Virus record (IMG/VR): IMGVR_UViG_3300032287_004275
Coordinates: 1 to 56,155 of that record
From: a virus
Length of the DNA stretch: 56,155 nt
Strand: one strand, 5' to 3'
Position numbers and translations under genes: made by a program. Below, one piece after another: positions 5,510-14,683 of this stretch (positions are counted from its first letter, which is position 1; every line of letters begins with the position of its first letter). A model generated the notes under the pieces. It saw nothing but the letters and a program-made list of their open reading frames with translations. It was not told where the DNA came from and ran no database searches.

Positions 5510-6304
5510 ATGAATTTGACAGCCGAACAAATCCAAGATAATTGGAATGAATTAATGCGGGTTATTGAAACTAATATTTCATCACCACGTAAAGAAAAAT
5601 TAAAAGCATTTTATGAACAATATGCTGATCGTTTAATGTTAATGCCTGCCGCGCATAAAAAAGAATATCATAATGCTTTCCCTGGAGGATATGTAGAACA
5701 TGTTTTACGCGTTATTCGATGTGCTATTAAACAGGCTAATTTATGGGAAGATGAAGGAGCAGATATGTCTACTTTTACTACTGAAGAATTAATATTTTCA
5801 GCTCTAAACCATGATTTAGGTAAAATGGGATCTGAAGATGAAGATTCATATGTTCCCCAAACTGACCAATGGAGAAAAGATAAGTTAGGAGAGGATTACA
5901 TGTTTAATACTAAAGTACCATTTTCTTCAGTTCCAGATAGAGGATTATTTATGTTGCAATCCCATGGTATTCAGTATACATTTAATGAAATGATTGCTAT
6001 TCAAACACATGATGGTTTATATGATGAAGGTAATAAAAAATATCTTATGTCATTTATGCCGGAACAAAAACCAAGAACATCTTTACCTTTTATATTACAC
6101 CAGGCCGATTTAATGGCAGCACGAATCGAATTTGAACGTGAATGGTTACCTAAATTGAAAGAAGGTAAGAAGTCCGTGGATGCCGGAAAAGGGAATTTTA
6201 CATTGGGGAATAAACCAAACATGTCTAAGAAAACCTCAACAAAAGAGAAAGCATTAGGTTCATTTAAAAGCGAAGGTTTAAAAAATATATTTGATAATTT
6301 ATGA
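5510..6304 (+). CDS. HD-domain metal-dependent phosphohydrolase (264 aa)
   Basis: The pattern of an HD superfamily hydrolase is visible: His54 (EYHNAF), His64 (YVEHVLR), the His101-Asp102 pair in NHDLGK, His167-Asp168 (QTHDG) and Asp200 in HQAD. These are the usual metal ligands for nucleotidase or phosphodiesterase activity. The C-terminus (215-264) is basic and looks flexible. Phage HD proteins can act on dNTPs or on cyclic nucleotides of host immunity; the substrate here cannot be read from the sequence. The stop TGA overlaps the next ATG. Confidence 0.8.
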   Translation: MNLTAEQIQDNWNELMRVIETNISSPRKEKLKAFYEQYADRLMLMPAAHKKEYHNAFPGGYVEHVLRVIRCAIKQANLWEDEGADMSTFTTEELIFSALNHDLGKMGSEDEDSYVPQTDQWRKDKLGEDYMFNTKVPFSSVPDRGLFMLQSHGIQYTFNEMIAIQTHDGLYDEGNKKYLMSFMPEQKPRTSLPFILHQADLMAARIEFEREWLPKLKEGKKSVDAGKGNFTLGNKPNMSKKTSTKEKALGSFKSEGLKNIFDNL

Positions 6305-6588
6305 TAGGATTAATAGTTGCCATTTGTGTCTTATCAGTGTTAGTCGTGATCCTAGGGTTCACGACTTTCAACTTGATGAAAAAACAAGAGAAATCAGAAG
6401 ACATTTTGTCTGGTTATTTGGATTATCTAGATAGATTATCTCGTGTAATTGAAATTTCAGATAAAAAACTTAAAGAAATAGACCGCGGAGGCATGTTTGA
6501 AAAAGATGACGATGTTGGTGTAATATTCCAATCAATTTTAAACATACAAGAAATTCTCAATGAATTCAATCTTAGAAAGTTCAAGTAA
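6301..6588 (+). CDS. membrane-anchored coiled-coil protein (95 aa)
   Basis: Residues 1-24 form one strongly hydrophobic segment (LIVAICVLSVLVVILGF), followed by a charged helical region. This N-in single-anchor layout recurs at the same kind of site in other T4-like phages, but I know no function. It is coupled to the upstream HD gene by an ATGA overlap and ends 1 nt before the likely start of the sigma-like gene at 6590. Confidence 0.6.
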   Translation: MIGLIVAICVLSVLVVILGFTTFNLMKKQEKSEDILSGYLDYLDRLSRVIEISDKKLKEIDRGGMFEKDDDVGVIFQSILNIQEILNEFNLRKFK

Positions 6589-6589
6589 A

Positions 6590-7300
6590 ATGGCTAGAAA
6601 AGCTAAAAATAAAAATTATTTTACCCAAGAAACGGAAGATGCTATTGTATTATACAATAACACTCTTAACCCAGCTCTAAAAAGTAAAATATATGAGGAA
6701 AAAATACATTACGCATTTTTCAAATTAACTCAAAATATAATTCATACATTTAAATTCTACCATACTGAAGTAGAGGATTTAGAGCATTTACAACACGAAA
6801 TAATAGTATTTTTACTTTCTAAGATACATTTATTCAACCCACAAAATGGAGCTAAAGCATATTCATATTTTGGTACTATAGTTAAACGTTGGTGTATTTT
6901 ATATAATGATAAAAATTATAAGAGTAAAATTAAAAAAGTATCTATTATTGAATTAGAACAAGATGACTCATACTCCTATACTTTAGATTCAGTTTCACCC
7001 CAAAAAGATAAATTATCACTATTTATAGATCAATATGTTATTTATGTAACCGAAAACATCTATAATTTTTTCCCTAAAGAATACGATGCAAAAATTGCAG
7101 ATGCTATTCTAGAATTATTTAGAAAAAGAGACCAAATAGATATTTTCAATAAAAAAGCACTTTACATTTATATCCATGAAATGATTCCAGATGTGAAGAC
7201 CCCTAAAATCACTAAAATAGCAAATTCGCTATATGATATATTCAAGAAAAATTATCTATTTTATTTAGATCAAGGGTATATCAAATTTCAATCCTTTTAA
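6590..7300 (+). CDS. gp55-like late transcription sigma factor (236 aa)
   Basis: Residues 61-113 resemble region 2 of phage late sigma factors: an acidic helix (EDLEHLQHEI), a conserved FNPQNGAKAYSYFGTIVKR block at 82-100, and a basic stretch (NDKNYKSKIKK). T4 gp55 has a comparable block, in which a P/N-x-x-AY-x-T core is followed by basic residues. Such proteins direct host RNA polymerase to late promoters of the TATAAATA type, and such elements are common in this window. ATG 6590 is preferred to the longer start at 6560 because it follows the upstream stop by 1 nt. The C-terminal half is less recognisable. Confidence 0.7.
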   Translation: MARKAKNKNYFTQETEDAIVLYNNTLNPALKSKIYEEKIHYAFFKLTQNIIHTFKFYHTEVEDLEHLQHEIIVFLLSKIHLFNPQNGAKAYSYFGTIVKRWCILYNDKNYKSKIKKVSIIELEQDDSYSYTLDSVSPQKDKLSLFIDQYVIYVTENIYNFFPKEYDAKIADAILELFRKRDQIDIFNKKALYIYIHEMIPDVKTPKITKIANSLYDIFKKNYLFYLDQGYIKFQSF

Positions 7301-7306
7301 TTTTTC

Positions 7307-7315
7307 ATATTTATA
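7307..7315 (+). promoter_or_regulatory. late promoter-like element
   Basis: CATATTTATAC lies 14 nt before the ATG at 7329. It is a shorter member of the ATATTTATAAATAAA family found before many virion genes and marks the switch from the sigma-like gene to the baseplate genes. Confidence 0.45.
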
Positions 7316-7328
7316 CCCAAAAAATACT

Positions 7329-7667
7329 ATGAGTAATTTAGAAGAAAATATTTGGGGTAAGAAAAAATTCTCGGATTTATTAAAAGAAATTTACGAAAAC
7401 TCAAAGAAAAAAGAAACCCAAATTAATGCTTTAATAGGCGAGCTAAAACCTCTTATTACAGATATTGGAGATGCTACTTTAATAGTTCCTTTGATTAAAG
7501 AATATATGGAACTAGGTATCAAAAATGACGAGCAATTAATCAAAATGGCTACAATTGCACAACGTGCTATTGCTAGTGGAAAATCAAGTGAAGAAGGATT
7601 TGGAATGACTGAGGAAGAAAAAGCACAGTTATTAAACGAAGTTAAAAAATTTAATTCTAAAGATTAA
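7329..7667 (+). CDS. conserved helical protein before baseplate genes (112 aa)
   Basis: It starts MSNLEENIWGKKKFSDLLKEIYENSKKKE, followed by helices with DIGDATLIVPLIKEYMELGI at mid-protein. I recognise this as a conserved gene of marine T4-like phages without assigned function. Its length equals that of T4 gp33, the late co-activator, and it lies next to a gp55-like gene, but no gp33 signature is visible. It overlaps the next gene by 1 nt. Confidence 0.6.
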   Translation: MSNLEENIWGKKKFSDLLKEIYENSKKKETQINALIGELKPLITDIGDATLIVPLIKEYMELGIKNDEQLIKMATIAQRAIASGKSSEEGFGMTEEEKAQLLNEVKKFNSKD

Positions 7668-8914
7668 TGTCACATAAGTTTGGTTTTCCTGCAATGACCA
7701 ATAGGGCTTTGGGTAGTAAATCATCTAACCAATCCCCTACATCTGAAGTTACAAAATTTTTAATTCGAGTAACAGAAATAAACCTAGACCCTTCTAAAGG
7801 ATTAGATCAAATTGGAGTCATCTCAGGTTATAAAATCAGTTCAACAGGAGTTGATACTGGAAAGATTCTTACTAATGTTTATCCTTCTAATACATCTACT
7901 AGAAAATATCCTGTTATAAATGAATATGTTTGGGTTTGGAAAACATTAGCACCTAATTCTTTTGGTGGTCAATATGTTTGGGAAGGACCTATTTCTTTAT
8001 ATGGAGCCGCTGCACCTAACGCTAATATACAACCTTCTCCATTTAATGATGCAAAACCACCATCTCAAAAAGTTGATTATTCTCAAGTAGAGGCAGGAGC
8101 TGTAAATATAATAGATAATAACCCTATTGATGTAAGTAATTCAATATCTCCAAGAGATACATTTGTTGAAAAATCTAATATTCACCCTTTACTTCCATTT
8201 TCAGGAGACGTAATATATGAAGGTAGATGGGGAAATAGTTTACGTTTAGGTAATACATCAAAAGTTACAGGACAATACTCCAACATATGGTCAACCTCAG
8301 GTAATAATGGTGACCCAATTACTATTTTACGAAACGGACAAAATCCAAACTCTAGTGATTTTGGAGCTGAACCTATTGTAGAAAATATAAATAAAGATTT
8401 ATCTTCAATTTATTTAACTTCTTATCAAAAATTACCATTTAGTTTAAAAAACGAATTATTTCAATCATATCCTAGAGGAAAAGAACCAACAACTCCTTCT
8501 CAATATGCTTTCCCTCAAGTAATATTAAATTCAAATAGAGTAATATTAAATGCTAAAACTGATAGTGTTTTAATTAGTGGACAAAAATCAGTTGGTTTAT
8601 CTGCTAATGAGAGTGTAAATGTAGATGCACCATCATTTTATGTAAGTTCCAACAATGTAAAATTAGGATCAGTAAACGCTACTGAACCGGTTTTAAGAGG
8701 AGACGTAACAGTTGAATTATTAAAACAATTAACTAAATCAATAAAAGATTTAGCATCTATAATTGAAAAATTAAATATTGGAACCTCAGGCGTAGTAACT
8801 GTAGGATATAATGCTGTTGCAGGTAATGCCATATTAGCTTTAACTGAAATTGCTCTTCAATTAGAATCCACAGGAGATGATAGTCTAAAATCCAAAACAA
8901 CAAAAGTACAATAA
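7667..8914 (+). CDS. gp5-like baseplate hub protein (415 aa)
   Basis: An N-terminal OB-like beta region is followed by the block HPLLPFSGDV-IYEGRWGNSLRLG at 173-195 and DPITILRNGQ at 216-225. I recognise these from gp5-like or VgrG-like hub proteins of marine T4-like phages. Residues 280-330 have a repetitive beta pattern (VILNSNRVILNAKTD) consistent with a trimeric spike helix. No lysozyme domain such as T4 gp5 carries is visible. It would sit at the tail tip, piercing the envelope. It is followed after 1 nt by the GTG start at 8916. Confidence 0.7.
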   Translation: MSHKFGFPAMTNRALGSKSSNQSPTSEVTKFLIRVTEINLDPSKGLDQIGVISGYKISSTGVDTGKILTNVYPSNTSTRKYPVINEYVWVWKTLAPNSFGGQYVWEGPISLYGAAAPNANIQPSPFNDAKPPSQKVDYSQVEAGAVNIIDNNPIDVSNSISPRDTFVEKSNIHPLLPFSGDVIYEGRWGNSLRLGNTSKVTGQYSNIWSTSGNNGDPITILRNGQNPNSSDFGAEPIVENINKDLSSIYLTSYQKLPFSLKNELFQSYPRGKEPTTPSQYAFPQVILNSNRVILNAKTDSVLISGQKSVGLSANESVNVDAPSFYVSSNNVKLGSVNATEPVLRGDVTVELLKQLTKSIKDLASIIEKLNIGTSGVVTVGYNAVAGNAILALTEIALQLESTGDDSLKSKTTKVQ

Positions 8915-8915
8915 C

Positions 8916-10574
8916 GTGAAGAGTTTAGGACCATACAAATATGATATAAAATACAAGTCTGAAGGGTTTGGAGGGAATTATAAAGGATTTTATTATAAAG
9001 TTAACATATATTATAATAATAGATTAGTTAACACTAAATGGTATGATAATAGTTATTCTCAATCTGAAGTAGAACAAGATATAATTAATCAAATTACTGT
9101 AATAGGAATTGATGATATACCTAATGGAAGACCACTACCCCCATATGATCCTCAAGCTACTGGTGATGAAGAAATTGATCCTAATGAAAGCGGGTCTATT
9201 AATTTAGCTGAGTCTATAGATTTAAGTAAAATTTTAAGCATACTTGGTATAGACCTTCCCATTTCTAATCTACCAGTACCTCCCCCAGGCAGTCTTTCTC
9301 CTTCCGGTTCAGGAGAATCCCCAACTTCTATTACAGGCAGTCTTTCTTCTATTTCTGGTAGTTTACCTACTCCACCACCACTACCTAAAAAATTAAACTT
9401 AGTCCCCATCTCAGGAAAAATAGTAGATTTAAACACTAATGAACCTTTAATAGGAGTTAAAGTTATTAGTCCTTTAAAAAAAATTACTAAAACCGATAAA
9501 AATGGAGATTTTGAAGTTAAAGTACCTAAAATAGTAAATACTCCCTTAGATCCTAAAAAATTTACAATTAGTGTATCAAAAAATAAATATGCTCCTACTA
9601 CAATTATTCCGTATACATCTAATTTAGATACTAAAACAAACTTAGGAATAGTTACTTTAAAACCATTAGAATCTAATTTAAAACAAGAAATTATTGATTT
9701 TTTAACTTTTAAAGAAGCAGAAGTAAAAGAGTATACTGAAAAAAATGTTACTGTAGAATTTAAAACTCAAAAAAAATTAAATGAATCTATTAATAATTTA
9801 AAAAAATTAGTTATTCCTTTATTGTTGGGGTTAATAGCTCAATATGGTGTAACTAAAGTTCAAGAATTAATAGATGAAATAGAATTAAATGGAGGGCAAT
9901 TACCTGATAAAATTAAAGAATTAATTACATGTCCTCCCCCAGAAGTAATAAGTAAAATAATTGAAAGAAAAAATAAATTAGTTAAACAATTAACTAATGT
10001 TTTAAATTCAATCAATAAAGCAACTGAAGTTTTAACTATATCTCAAAAATATATTTCTATAGCAGATATATCTCTTAAAATTTTAGAAAATATCCCCACT
10101 CCTACTGCGATAGGTGGAGTAGGTATTCCTATTAGTGTAATTAATGGTATTCAAAAAACTATTAACTTTTTAAGTCAATTAATTGGAAAATTAAATATAG
10201 CAAATGGATTTATTTTATCTATATTACTTTTACTTCGAGCTACTTTAACCCAAGTACTTAATATCCTAAAACTATTAGATCTTATAACCCAATATTGTTC
10301 AGGAGCAACCCCAACCCCAATCTCAGCAGAATTAACAGCTTTAACTATCCAACAATCAAATCAACTTTCCCCAGTAGTTACAAATGTAAATGGATTTGAA
10401 ATGGGGGTTGAAACAGAACCAACAACAAAAACACTTAAACGTAGAAGAGCTATAGCTAGAAATAAACAAGGTGTAGTCATGTTGCAAGGAGAATGGTCTT
10501 ACAGCTCAATTGATCAGATATTAATAGATGAACTTGTATTTTATATACAACAAAATAATTTAAAAGCAGATTAA
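8916..10574 (+). CDS. baseplate-associated protein with carboxypeptidase-regulatory-like domain (552 aa)
   Basis: The start is GTG at 8916. Residues 1-65 are a beta-rich N-terminal domain, and 70-160 are a Pro- and Ser-rich linker. Residues 163-235 match a CarboxypepD_reg-like Ig fold (ISGKIVDLNTNEPLIGVKV, then TDKNGDFEV), and 240-500 are helical. Such Ig-like modules decorate virions and bind surfaces or carbohydrates. Its position between the hub and gp25 genes suggests a baseplate or hub role, possibly a tape-measure-like or hub-cap function, but that is inference. Confidence 0.55.
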   Translation: MKSLGPYKYDIKYKSEGFGGNYKGFYYKVNIYYNNRLVNTKWYDNSYSQSEVEQDIINQITVIGIDDIPNGRPLPPYDPQATGDEEIDPNESGSINLAESIDLSKILSILGIDLPISNLPVPPPGSLSPSGSGESPTSITGSLSSISGSLPTPPPLPKKLNLVPISGKIVDLNTNEPLIGVKVISPLKKITKTDKNGDFEVKVPKIVNTPLDPKKFTISVSKNKYAPTTIIPYTSNLDTKTNLGIVTLKPLESNLKQEIIDFLTFKEAEVKEYTEKNVTVEFKTQKKLNESINNLKKLVIPLLLGLIAQYGVTKVQELIDEIELNGGQLPDKIKELITCPPPEVISKIIERKNKLVKQLTNVLNSINKATEVLTISQKYISIADISLKILENIPTPTAIGGVGIPISVINGIQKTINFLSQLIGKLNIANGFILSILLLLRATLTQVLNILKLLDLITQYCSGATPTPISAELTALTIQQSNQLSPVVTNVNGFEMGVETEPTTKTLKRRRAIARNKQGVVMLQGEWSYSSIDQILIDELVFYIQQNNLKAD

Positions 10575-10578
10575 CCCT

Positions 10579-10588
10579 ATATTTATAA
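10579..10588 (+). promoter_or_regulatory. late promoter-like element
   Basis: CTATATTTATAATC lies only 4 nt before the ATG at 10593. The spacing leaves almost no leader, so transcription from here may serve the genes after 10593 or give a leaderless mRNA. Confidence 0.4.
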
Positions 10589-10592
10589 TCAT

Positions 10593-10928
10593 ATGAAAAG
10601 TACAGATTTTAAAAAAATTATTAAAGAAGCCGTAAGAGAAGCAATACAAGAGGAATTGAAAGATATTCTATTGGAAGCTATTAAAGTTCCAAAACAAATA
10701 GTTAGAGAATCTATCCAACCAATTGAAACTCCAAAACCAACATTTACTCAACCAACAATGGATTTGAGACAAAAATATAAAGATGTATTAGGAGAAACAG
10801 CTTTAAGTTTCAATTCAAGTGATGTTCAACAACCATTTAGACCACAAGTAAGTGATCCTGTAAATGGTAATTTAGGAGCTGGAGAGGTAGGAATGGATCA
10901 AATTATGAGTTTATTAAATACTAAATAA
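10593..10928 (+). CDS. small protein with capsid-targeting-like N-terminus (111 aa)
   Basis: It starts MKSTDFKKIIKE, then AVREAIQEELKDILLEAI, with (L/I)-x-E triplets at 10-12, 18-20 and 26-28, the same style as many genes at 25-40 kb. The rest is Pro- and Gln-rich and flexible. If the N-terminus is a capsid-targeting sequence, the protein would be an internal head protein encoded among baseplate genes. The stop TAA overlaps the ATG of the gp25 gene by 1 nt. Confidence 0.55.
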   Translation: MKSTDFKKIIKEAVREAIQEELKDILLEAIKVPKQIVRESIQPIETPKPTFTQPTMDLRQKYKDVLGETALSFNSSDVQQPFRPQVSDPVNGNLGAGEVGMDQIMSLLNTK

Positions 10929-11332
10929 TGGCATTTAGCCCACAACAAATATATCCAATTGATTTAAATGCAAGTGCTGCTGTTGGGGTAAATCTCCCCC
11001 TAAGTGGTCCTGCAGTTTTTATCTCAAATTATCAAACCAAAGATGCTATTAAGAATAACTTAATTAATTTCTTTTTAACCAACCCAGGAGAACGCCCATT
11101 AAATCCAACATTTGGGGGTGGATTACGTGCTTTTATATTTGAACAAATTACAACAGATAATTTAAATTTTCTTAGAGAAGATGTAAATTCTAAAATATCT
11201 ATTTATTTTCCTAACATAACTGTAGAAGATTTAATAGTAACTGGACAAGAAGACTTAAACCAAATTACCGTAACCCTCAAATACTCAGTAATTAATACTA
11301 ATATAACTGATATCTTAGAAATACAACTTTAA
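10928..11332 (+). CDS. gp25: baseplate wedge protein gp25-like (134 aa)
   Basis: The sequence shows the GPW/gp25 family signature: NNLINFFLTNPGERPLNP at 43-60, followed by FGGGLRAFIFEQ at 62-73, and a beta-strand C-terminus. Proteins of this family join the baseplate wedge and nucleate the tail sheath in contractile tails. The length matches the family (about 130 residues). It is followed after 1 nt by the gp6-like gene, the usual T4-like order. Confidence 0.9.
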   Translation: MAFSPQQIYPIDLNASAAVGVNLPLSGPAVFISNYQTKDAIKNNLINFFLTNPGERPLNPTFGGGLRAFIFEQITTDNLNFLREDVNSKISIYFPNITVEDLIVTGQEDLNQITVTLKYSVINTNITDILEIQL

Positions 11333-11333
11333 A

Positions 11334-13178
11334 ATGGCTAATACAAATAGAGATATAAAATATATTAATCGTGATTTTTCAGATCTTAGACAACGATTAA
11401 TAGAATATTCTAAAACATATTTCCCCAACACATATAATGATTTTTCTCCTGCATCACCTGGTATGATGTTTATGGAACAATCAGCATATGTTGGTGATGT
11501 TTTAAGTTTCTATTTAGATAATCAATTACAAGAAACATTTACTCAATACGCCCAACAAACAAATAACATTTATGAATTGGCATATATGTTTGGGTATAAA
11601 CCAAAAGTTTCTTCGGTAGCTCAAGCTACAATTGATTTTTACCAACAATTACCAGCTAAACAAGTAGGTTCAGAATATGTACCTGATTACGATTATGCTT
11701 TAACAATTGGAGAAAATACTACAGTATCATCTCAAAATGGAACTTCATTTTTAATCCAAGATAAAATTGATTTTTCAGTATCAAGTTCTCAAGACCCAAC
11801 AGAAGTTTCTGTTTACCAAATTGCAGGAAATATACCTCAATATTTTTTATTGAAAAAAAGTAGAAATGCAATTTCTTCAAATATAGTTTCTGCTACATAT
11901 ACTTTTTCAGACCCTATCCCTTTTGATACTATTGATATTACCTCAAATAATTTTATTAAAGTACTAGATGTAATTGATTCGGACGGGAATAAGTGGTATG
12001 AAGTGGATCATTTGGGTCAAGAAATGGTATTAGATCCAATTAAAAATACTAATATAAATGACCCTAATGCGGGAACAGATGCTTCATATTTGCTAAGACT
12101 TAAAAAAGTCCAACGTAGATTTGCTTCTCGTGTGATTTCATCTACCCAAATCCAATTACAATTCGGTGTAGGTTCTCCAAATAATGTAGATGAAGAAATT
12201 ACTCCAAATGCAAATAATGTAGGTATAGGATTACCATTTATGAAAGATAAATTAACAGCAGCTTATTCTCCTGTTAACTTTTTATACACTGGAACCTATG
12301 GAATTGCTCCTTCCCAAACCACATTAACTGTTAGATATTTAACAGGTGGAGGAGTTGAATCTAACATAGCAGCTAACACTTTAACATCTGTTTCCCCAAC
12401 TAATGTAAAGTTTAATACTACTAATTTAAATGCAACTGCTGCTAATTATATATTCAGTTCATTAGCTTCAAATAATCCATTAGCAGCTACTGGAGGAAAA
12501 GCTGGCGATACAGTGGAAGAAATAAGACAAAATACATTAGCACTAATAGCATCTCAAAAACGTTCTGTTACAGCAGATGATTATTTAATCAGAGCATTAA
12601 GTATGCCTTCTGAATATGGTGCTATATCTAAAGCATATATTGAACAACCAAAATTAACAGATAATCAAGTATCAACAATTGAAACTTTAAATCTATATGT
12701 TTTATCTCAAAATTCAAGTGGGCAATTAGATTATGCTGGAGAAACCCTTAAAAACAATCTAAGAACTTATTTATCTCAATATAGAATGATTGGTGATAAT
12801 ATTGAAATTAGAGATGCTTTTATAATTAATATAGGTGTTGACTTTGAAATCATAGTTTACCCAGAATATAATAATAGTGAAGTTTTATTAGCGTGTATCA
12901 CGGCTTTACAAAATTATTTTAATATTAATAATTGGCAATTAAATCAACCAATTATGTTAAGAGATCTATACATTTTAATTAATAAAATTGCAGGGGTCCA
13001 AACAGTAAAAAATATATCTATATCAAATAAAGCAGGCACCTCATCAGGATATTCACAATATGCTTATGATATAACTGGAGCTACTCAAAACCAAGTAATT
13101 TATCCTTCACTTGACCCTAGCATTTTTGAGGTAAGATATCCAAATCAAGATATAAAAGGTAAAGTAGTTCCTTTATAA
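11334..13178 (+). CDS. gp6: baseplate wedge protein gp6-like (614 aa)
   Basis: The N-terminal block DIKYINRDFSDLRQRLIEY, then FPNTYNDFSPASPGMMFMEQ, then AYVGDVLSFYLD (residues 7-62) is the signature of T4 gp6/baseplate J-like wedge proteins. The core carries EIRQNTLALIASQKRSVTADDY near 400, also typical of this family. Length is close to T4 gp6 (660). It forms the inner baseplate ring that triggers sheath contraction. It sits directly after gp25. Confidence 0.88.
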   Translation: MANTNRDIKYINRDFSDLRQRLIEYSKTYFPNTYNDFSPASPGMMFMEQSAYVGDVLSFYLDNQLQETFTQYAQQTNNIYELAYMFGYKPKVSSVAQATIDFYQQLPAKQVGSEYVPDYDYALTIGENTTVSSQNGTSFLIQDKIDFSVSSSQDPTEVSVYQIAGNIPQYFLLKKSRNAISSNIVSATYTFSDPIPFDTIDITSNNFIKVLDVIDSDGNKWYEVDHLGQEMVLDPIKNTNINDPNAGTDASYLLRLKKVQRRFASRVISSTQIQLQFGVGSPNNVDEEITPNANNVGIGLPFMKDKLTAAYSPVNFLYTGTYGIAPSQTTLTVRYLTGGGVESNIAANTLTSVSPTNVKFNTTNLNATAANYIFSSLASNNPLAATGGKAGDTVEEIRQNTLALIASQKRSVTADDYLIRALSMPSEYGAISKAYIEQPKLTDNQVSTIETLNLYVLSQNSSGQLDYAGETLKNNLRTYLSQYRMIGDNIEIRDAFIINIGVDFEIIVYPEYNNSEVLLACITALQNYFNINNWQLNQPIMLRDLYILINKIAGVQTVKNISISNKAGTSSGYSQYAYDITGATQNQVIYPSLDPSIFEVRYPNQDIKGKVVPL

Positions 13179-13182
13179 TTGC

Positions 13183-13196
13183 ATATTTATAATAAA
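13183..13196 (+). promoter_or_regulatory. late promoter-like element
   Basis: CATATTTATAATAAA lies 9 nt before the ATG at 13206, in a 27-nt gap between the gp6-like and next structural genes. Confidence 0.55.
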
Positions 13197-13205
13197 ACAT
13201 TATAA

Positions 13206-14321
13206 ATGGCTGTTTATAAAATTTTTCCTACAAAGGATACTACTTTATATTCTTATTACCCCCTTATGAATACTGGTTTAGATGCTATTTGTGAAACTGC
13301 AAATACTTTAAACATAGATGGCAATCCTGGTGTTTCAAGATTTTTAACTCAATTCGATACTGAAGAAATACAAGATATTATAAATAATAAAATATCTGGA
13401 AGTTCATATAAAGTATATTTTAAAAATTTCATATCAACCGCGGAAGGAATAAATGCTAATACTTCTATTGAGGTATTAACTTTAGCCCAACAATGGAATA
13501 ATGGAACAGGATATTATTTAGACTCCCCACAAACCACAGATGGAGCATCTTGGTATTTCTCTTCATTTTCAGGTTCAGGAAATTGGTCAACAAGTGGATC
13601 TAATAATGGATATTATTTCACTAGTTCATTTAATTCTTCATATGTTGGAGCTGGAGGAGGTAACTGGTATACAGGATCTAGTTTTAAAGTTACTGAATCG
13701 TTTGGTTTACGTACTGTAAAAGATATTGAACTAGATGTAAGTAATATAGTAAATACTTGGTATAGTTCCTCTATTCCAAATTATGGATTCATAACTAAAC
13801 TAACCAGTTCCCAAGAATTCAACTCAGATGTAGATGTTCAACCTATATTAAAGTATTATAGTGTTGATACTAATACTATTTACCCCCCTCAACTAGAATT
13901 CAGGTGGGTAGATTATTCATCTGTTATATCACCCTCATCTTCTGTAGTTACTACTACAAACCTAAAAATGTCTTTAGCAGAAAACCCAGGTGTATTTTAC
14001 CCGGATAGTGTTAATAGATTTTATATAAATGTAAGTCCTTTATACCCTGCTAGGGTGTACCAAACATCATCGTTGTATACTAATTTAAATTATTTACCAA
14101 CTTCTTCATACTATGCTATAAAAGACTTGGCTACCAATGAATTTGTTGTTAACTTCGATAATCAATATACTAAAATTAGTTCTGATGGTGAAGGAAACTA
14201 TTTTGATGTTTATATGAGTGGTTTAGAACCTGAAAGATATTATAAAATTTTGATTAAAACTACAATCAATGGTTCTACATTAATATTTGATGACAATTAT
14301 TATTTTAAAGTTATTAATTAA
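13206..14321 (+). CDS. virion structural protein, DNRLRE-like (371 aa)
   Basis: The N-terminus (YKIFPTKDTTLYSYYPLMNTG) and the following FLTQFDTEEI resemble DNRLRE-type beta-sandwich domains, which often begin with a hydrophobic strand, a D-T-x-L-Y turn and a P-x-x-N-x-G stretch. The rest is rich in Ser, Tyr and Asn, as in phage fibre or baseplate proteins. It lies where T4 keeps gp7 and gp8, so a baseplate wedge role is plausible but unproven. It ends in an ATG overlap with the next gene. Confidence 0.55.
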   Translation: MAVYKIFPTKDTTLYSYYPLMNTGLDAICETANTLNIDGNPGVSRFLTQFDTEEIQDIINNKISGSSYKVYFKNFISTAEGINANTSIEVLTLAQQWNNGTGYYLDSPQTTDGASWYFSSFSGSGNWSTSGSNNGYYFTSSFNSSYVGAGGGNWYTGSSFKVTESFGLRTVKDIELDVSNIVNTWYSSSIPNYGFITKLTSSQEFNSDVDVQPILKYYSVDTNTIYPPQLEFRWVDYSSVISPSSSVVTTTNLKMSLAENPGVFYPDSVNRFYINVSPLYPARVYQTSSLYTNLNYLPTSSYYAIKDLATNEFVVNFDNQYTKISSDGEGNYFDVYMSGLEPERYYKILIKTTINGSTLIFDDNYYFKVIN

Positions 14322-14683
14322 TGGCTGAAAATATTTCATTTAATAAACAGGTATATAACAAAGGAGATTATACTAAAATTATAGATACTTCTTTTAAACA
14401 GTTAGGTGTTCAAACAATTCAACAACAAATACAACAACAACCAACTGTTAATGATTTTTTTAATATGTACAATGAATTGTTTTATGATATTCCTGAAGTA
14501 GGAGAAACTAATTCTCATGAATATTTAATTCAACAAAGTAGTGAATACATTAATTTTGAAGCTAACCAAGAAGAAATAGCAGCATTACAGGCCGAAATAG
14601 CCCAATTAAGAACAGATTTACTTGATGCTCAAAAACAAATAATAGAGTTACAAACAGGAACAACATTAGCTAATCCACAATAA
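14321..14683 (+). CDS. structural protein with C-terminal coiled coil (120 aa)
   Basis: A Gln-rich segment (QTIQQQIQQQPTV) precedes an aromatic-rich part. Residues 83-113 form a clear coiled coil (EEIAALQAEIAQLRTDLL). Its 1-nt overlaps with both neighbours show tight coupling to the large 2001-residue gene downstream. It may be a trimerising baseplate connector; no family is recognised. Confidence 0.55.
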   Translation: MAENISFNKQVYNKGDYTKIIDTSFKQLGVQTIQQQIQQQPTVNDFFNMYNELFYDIPEVGETNSHEYLIQQSSEYINFEANQEEIAALQAEIAQLRTDLLDAQKQIIELQTGTTLANPQ

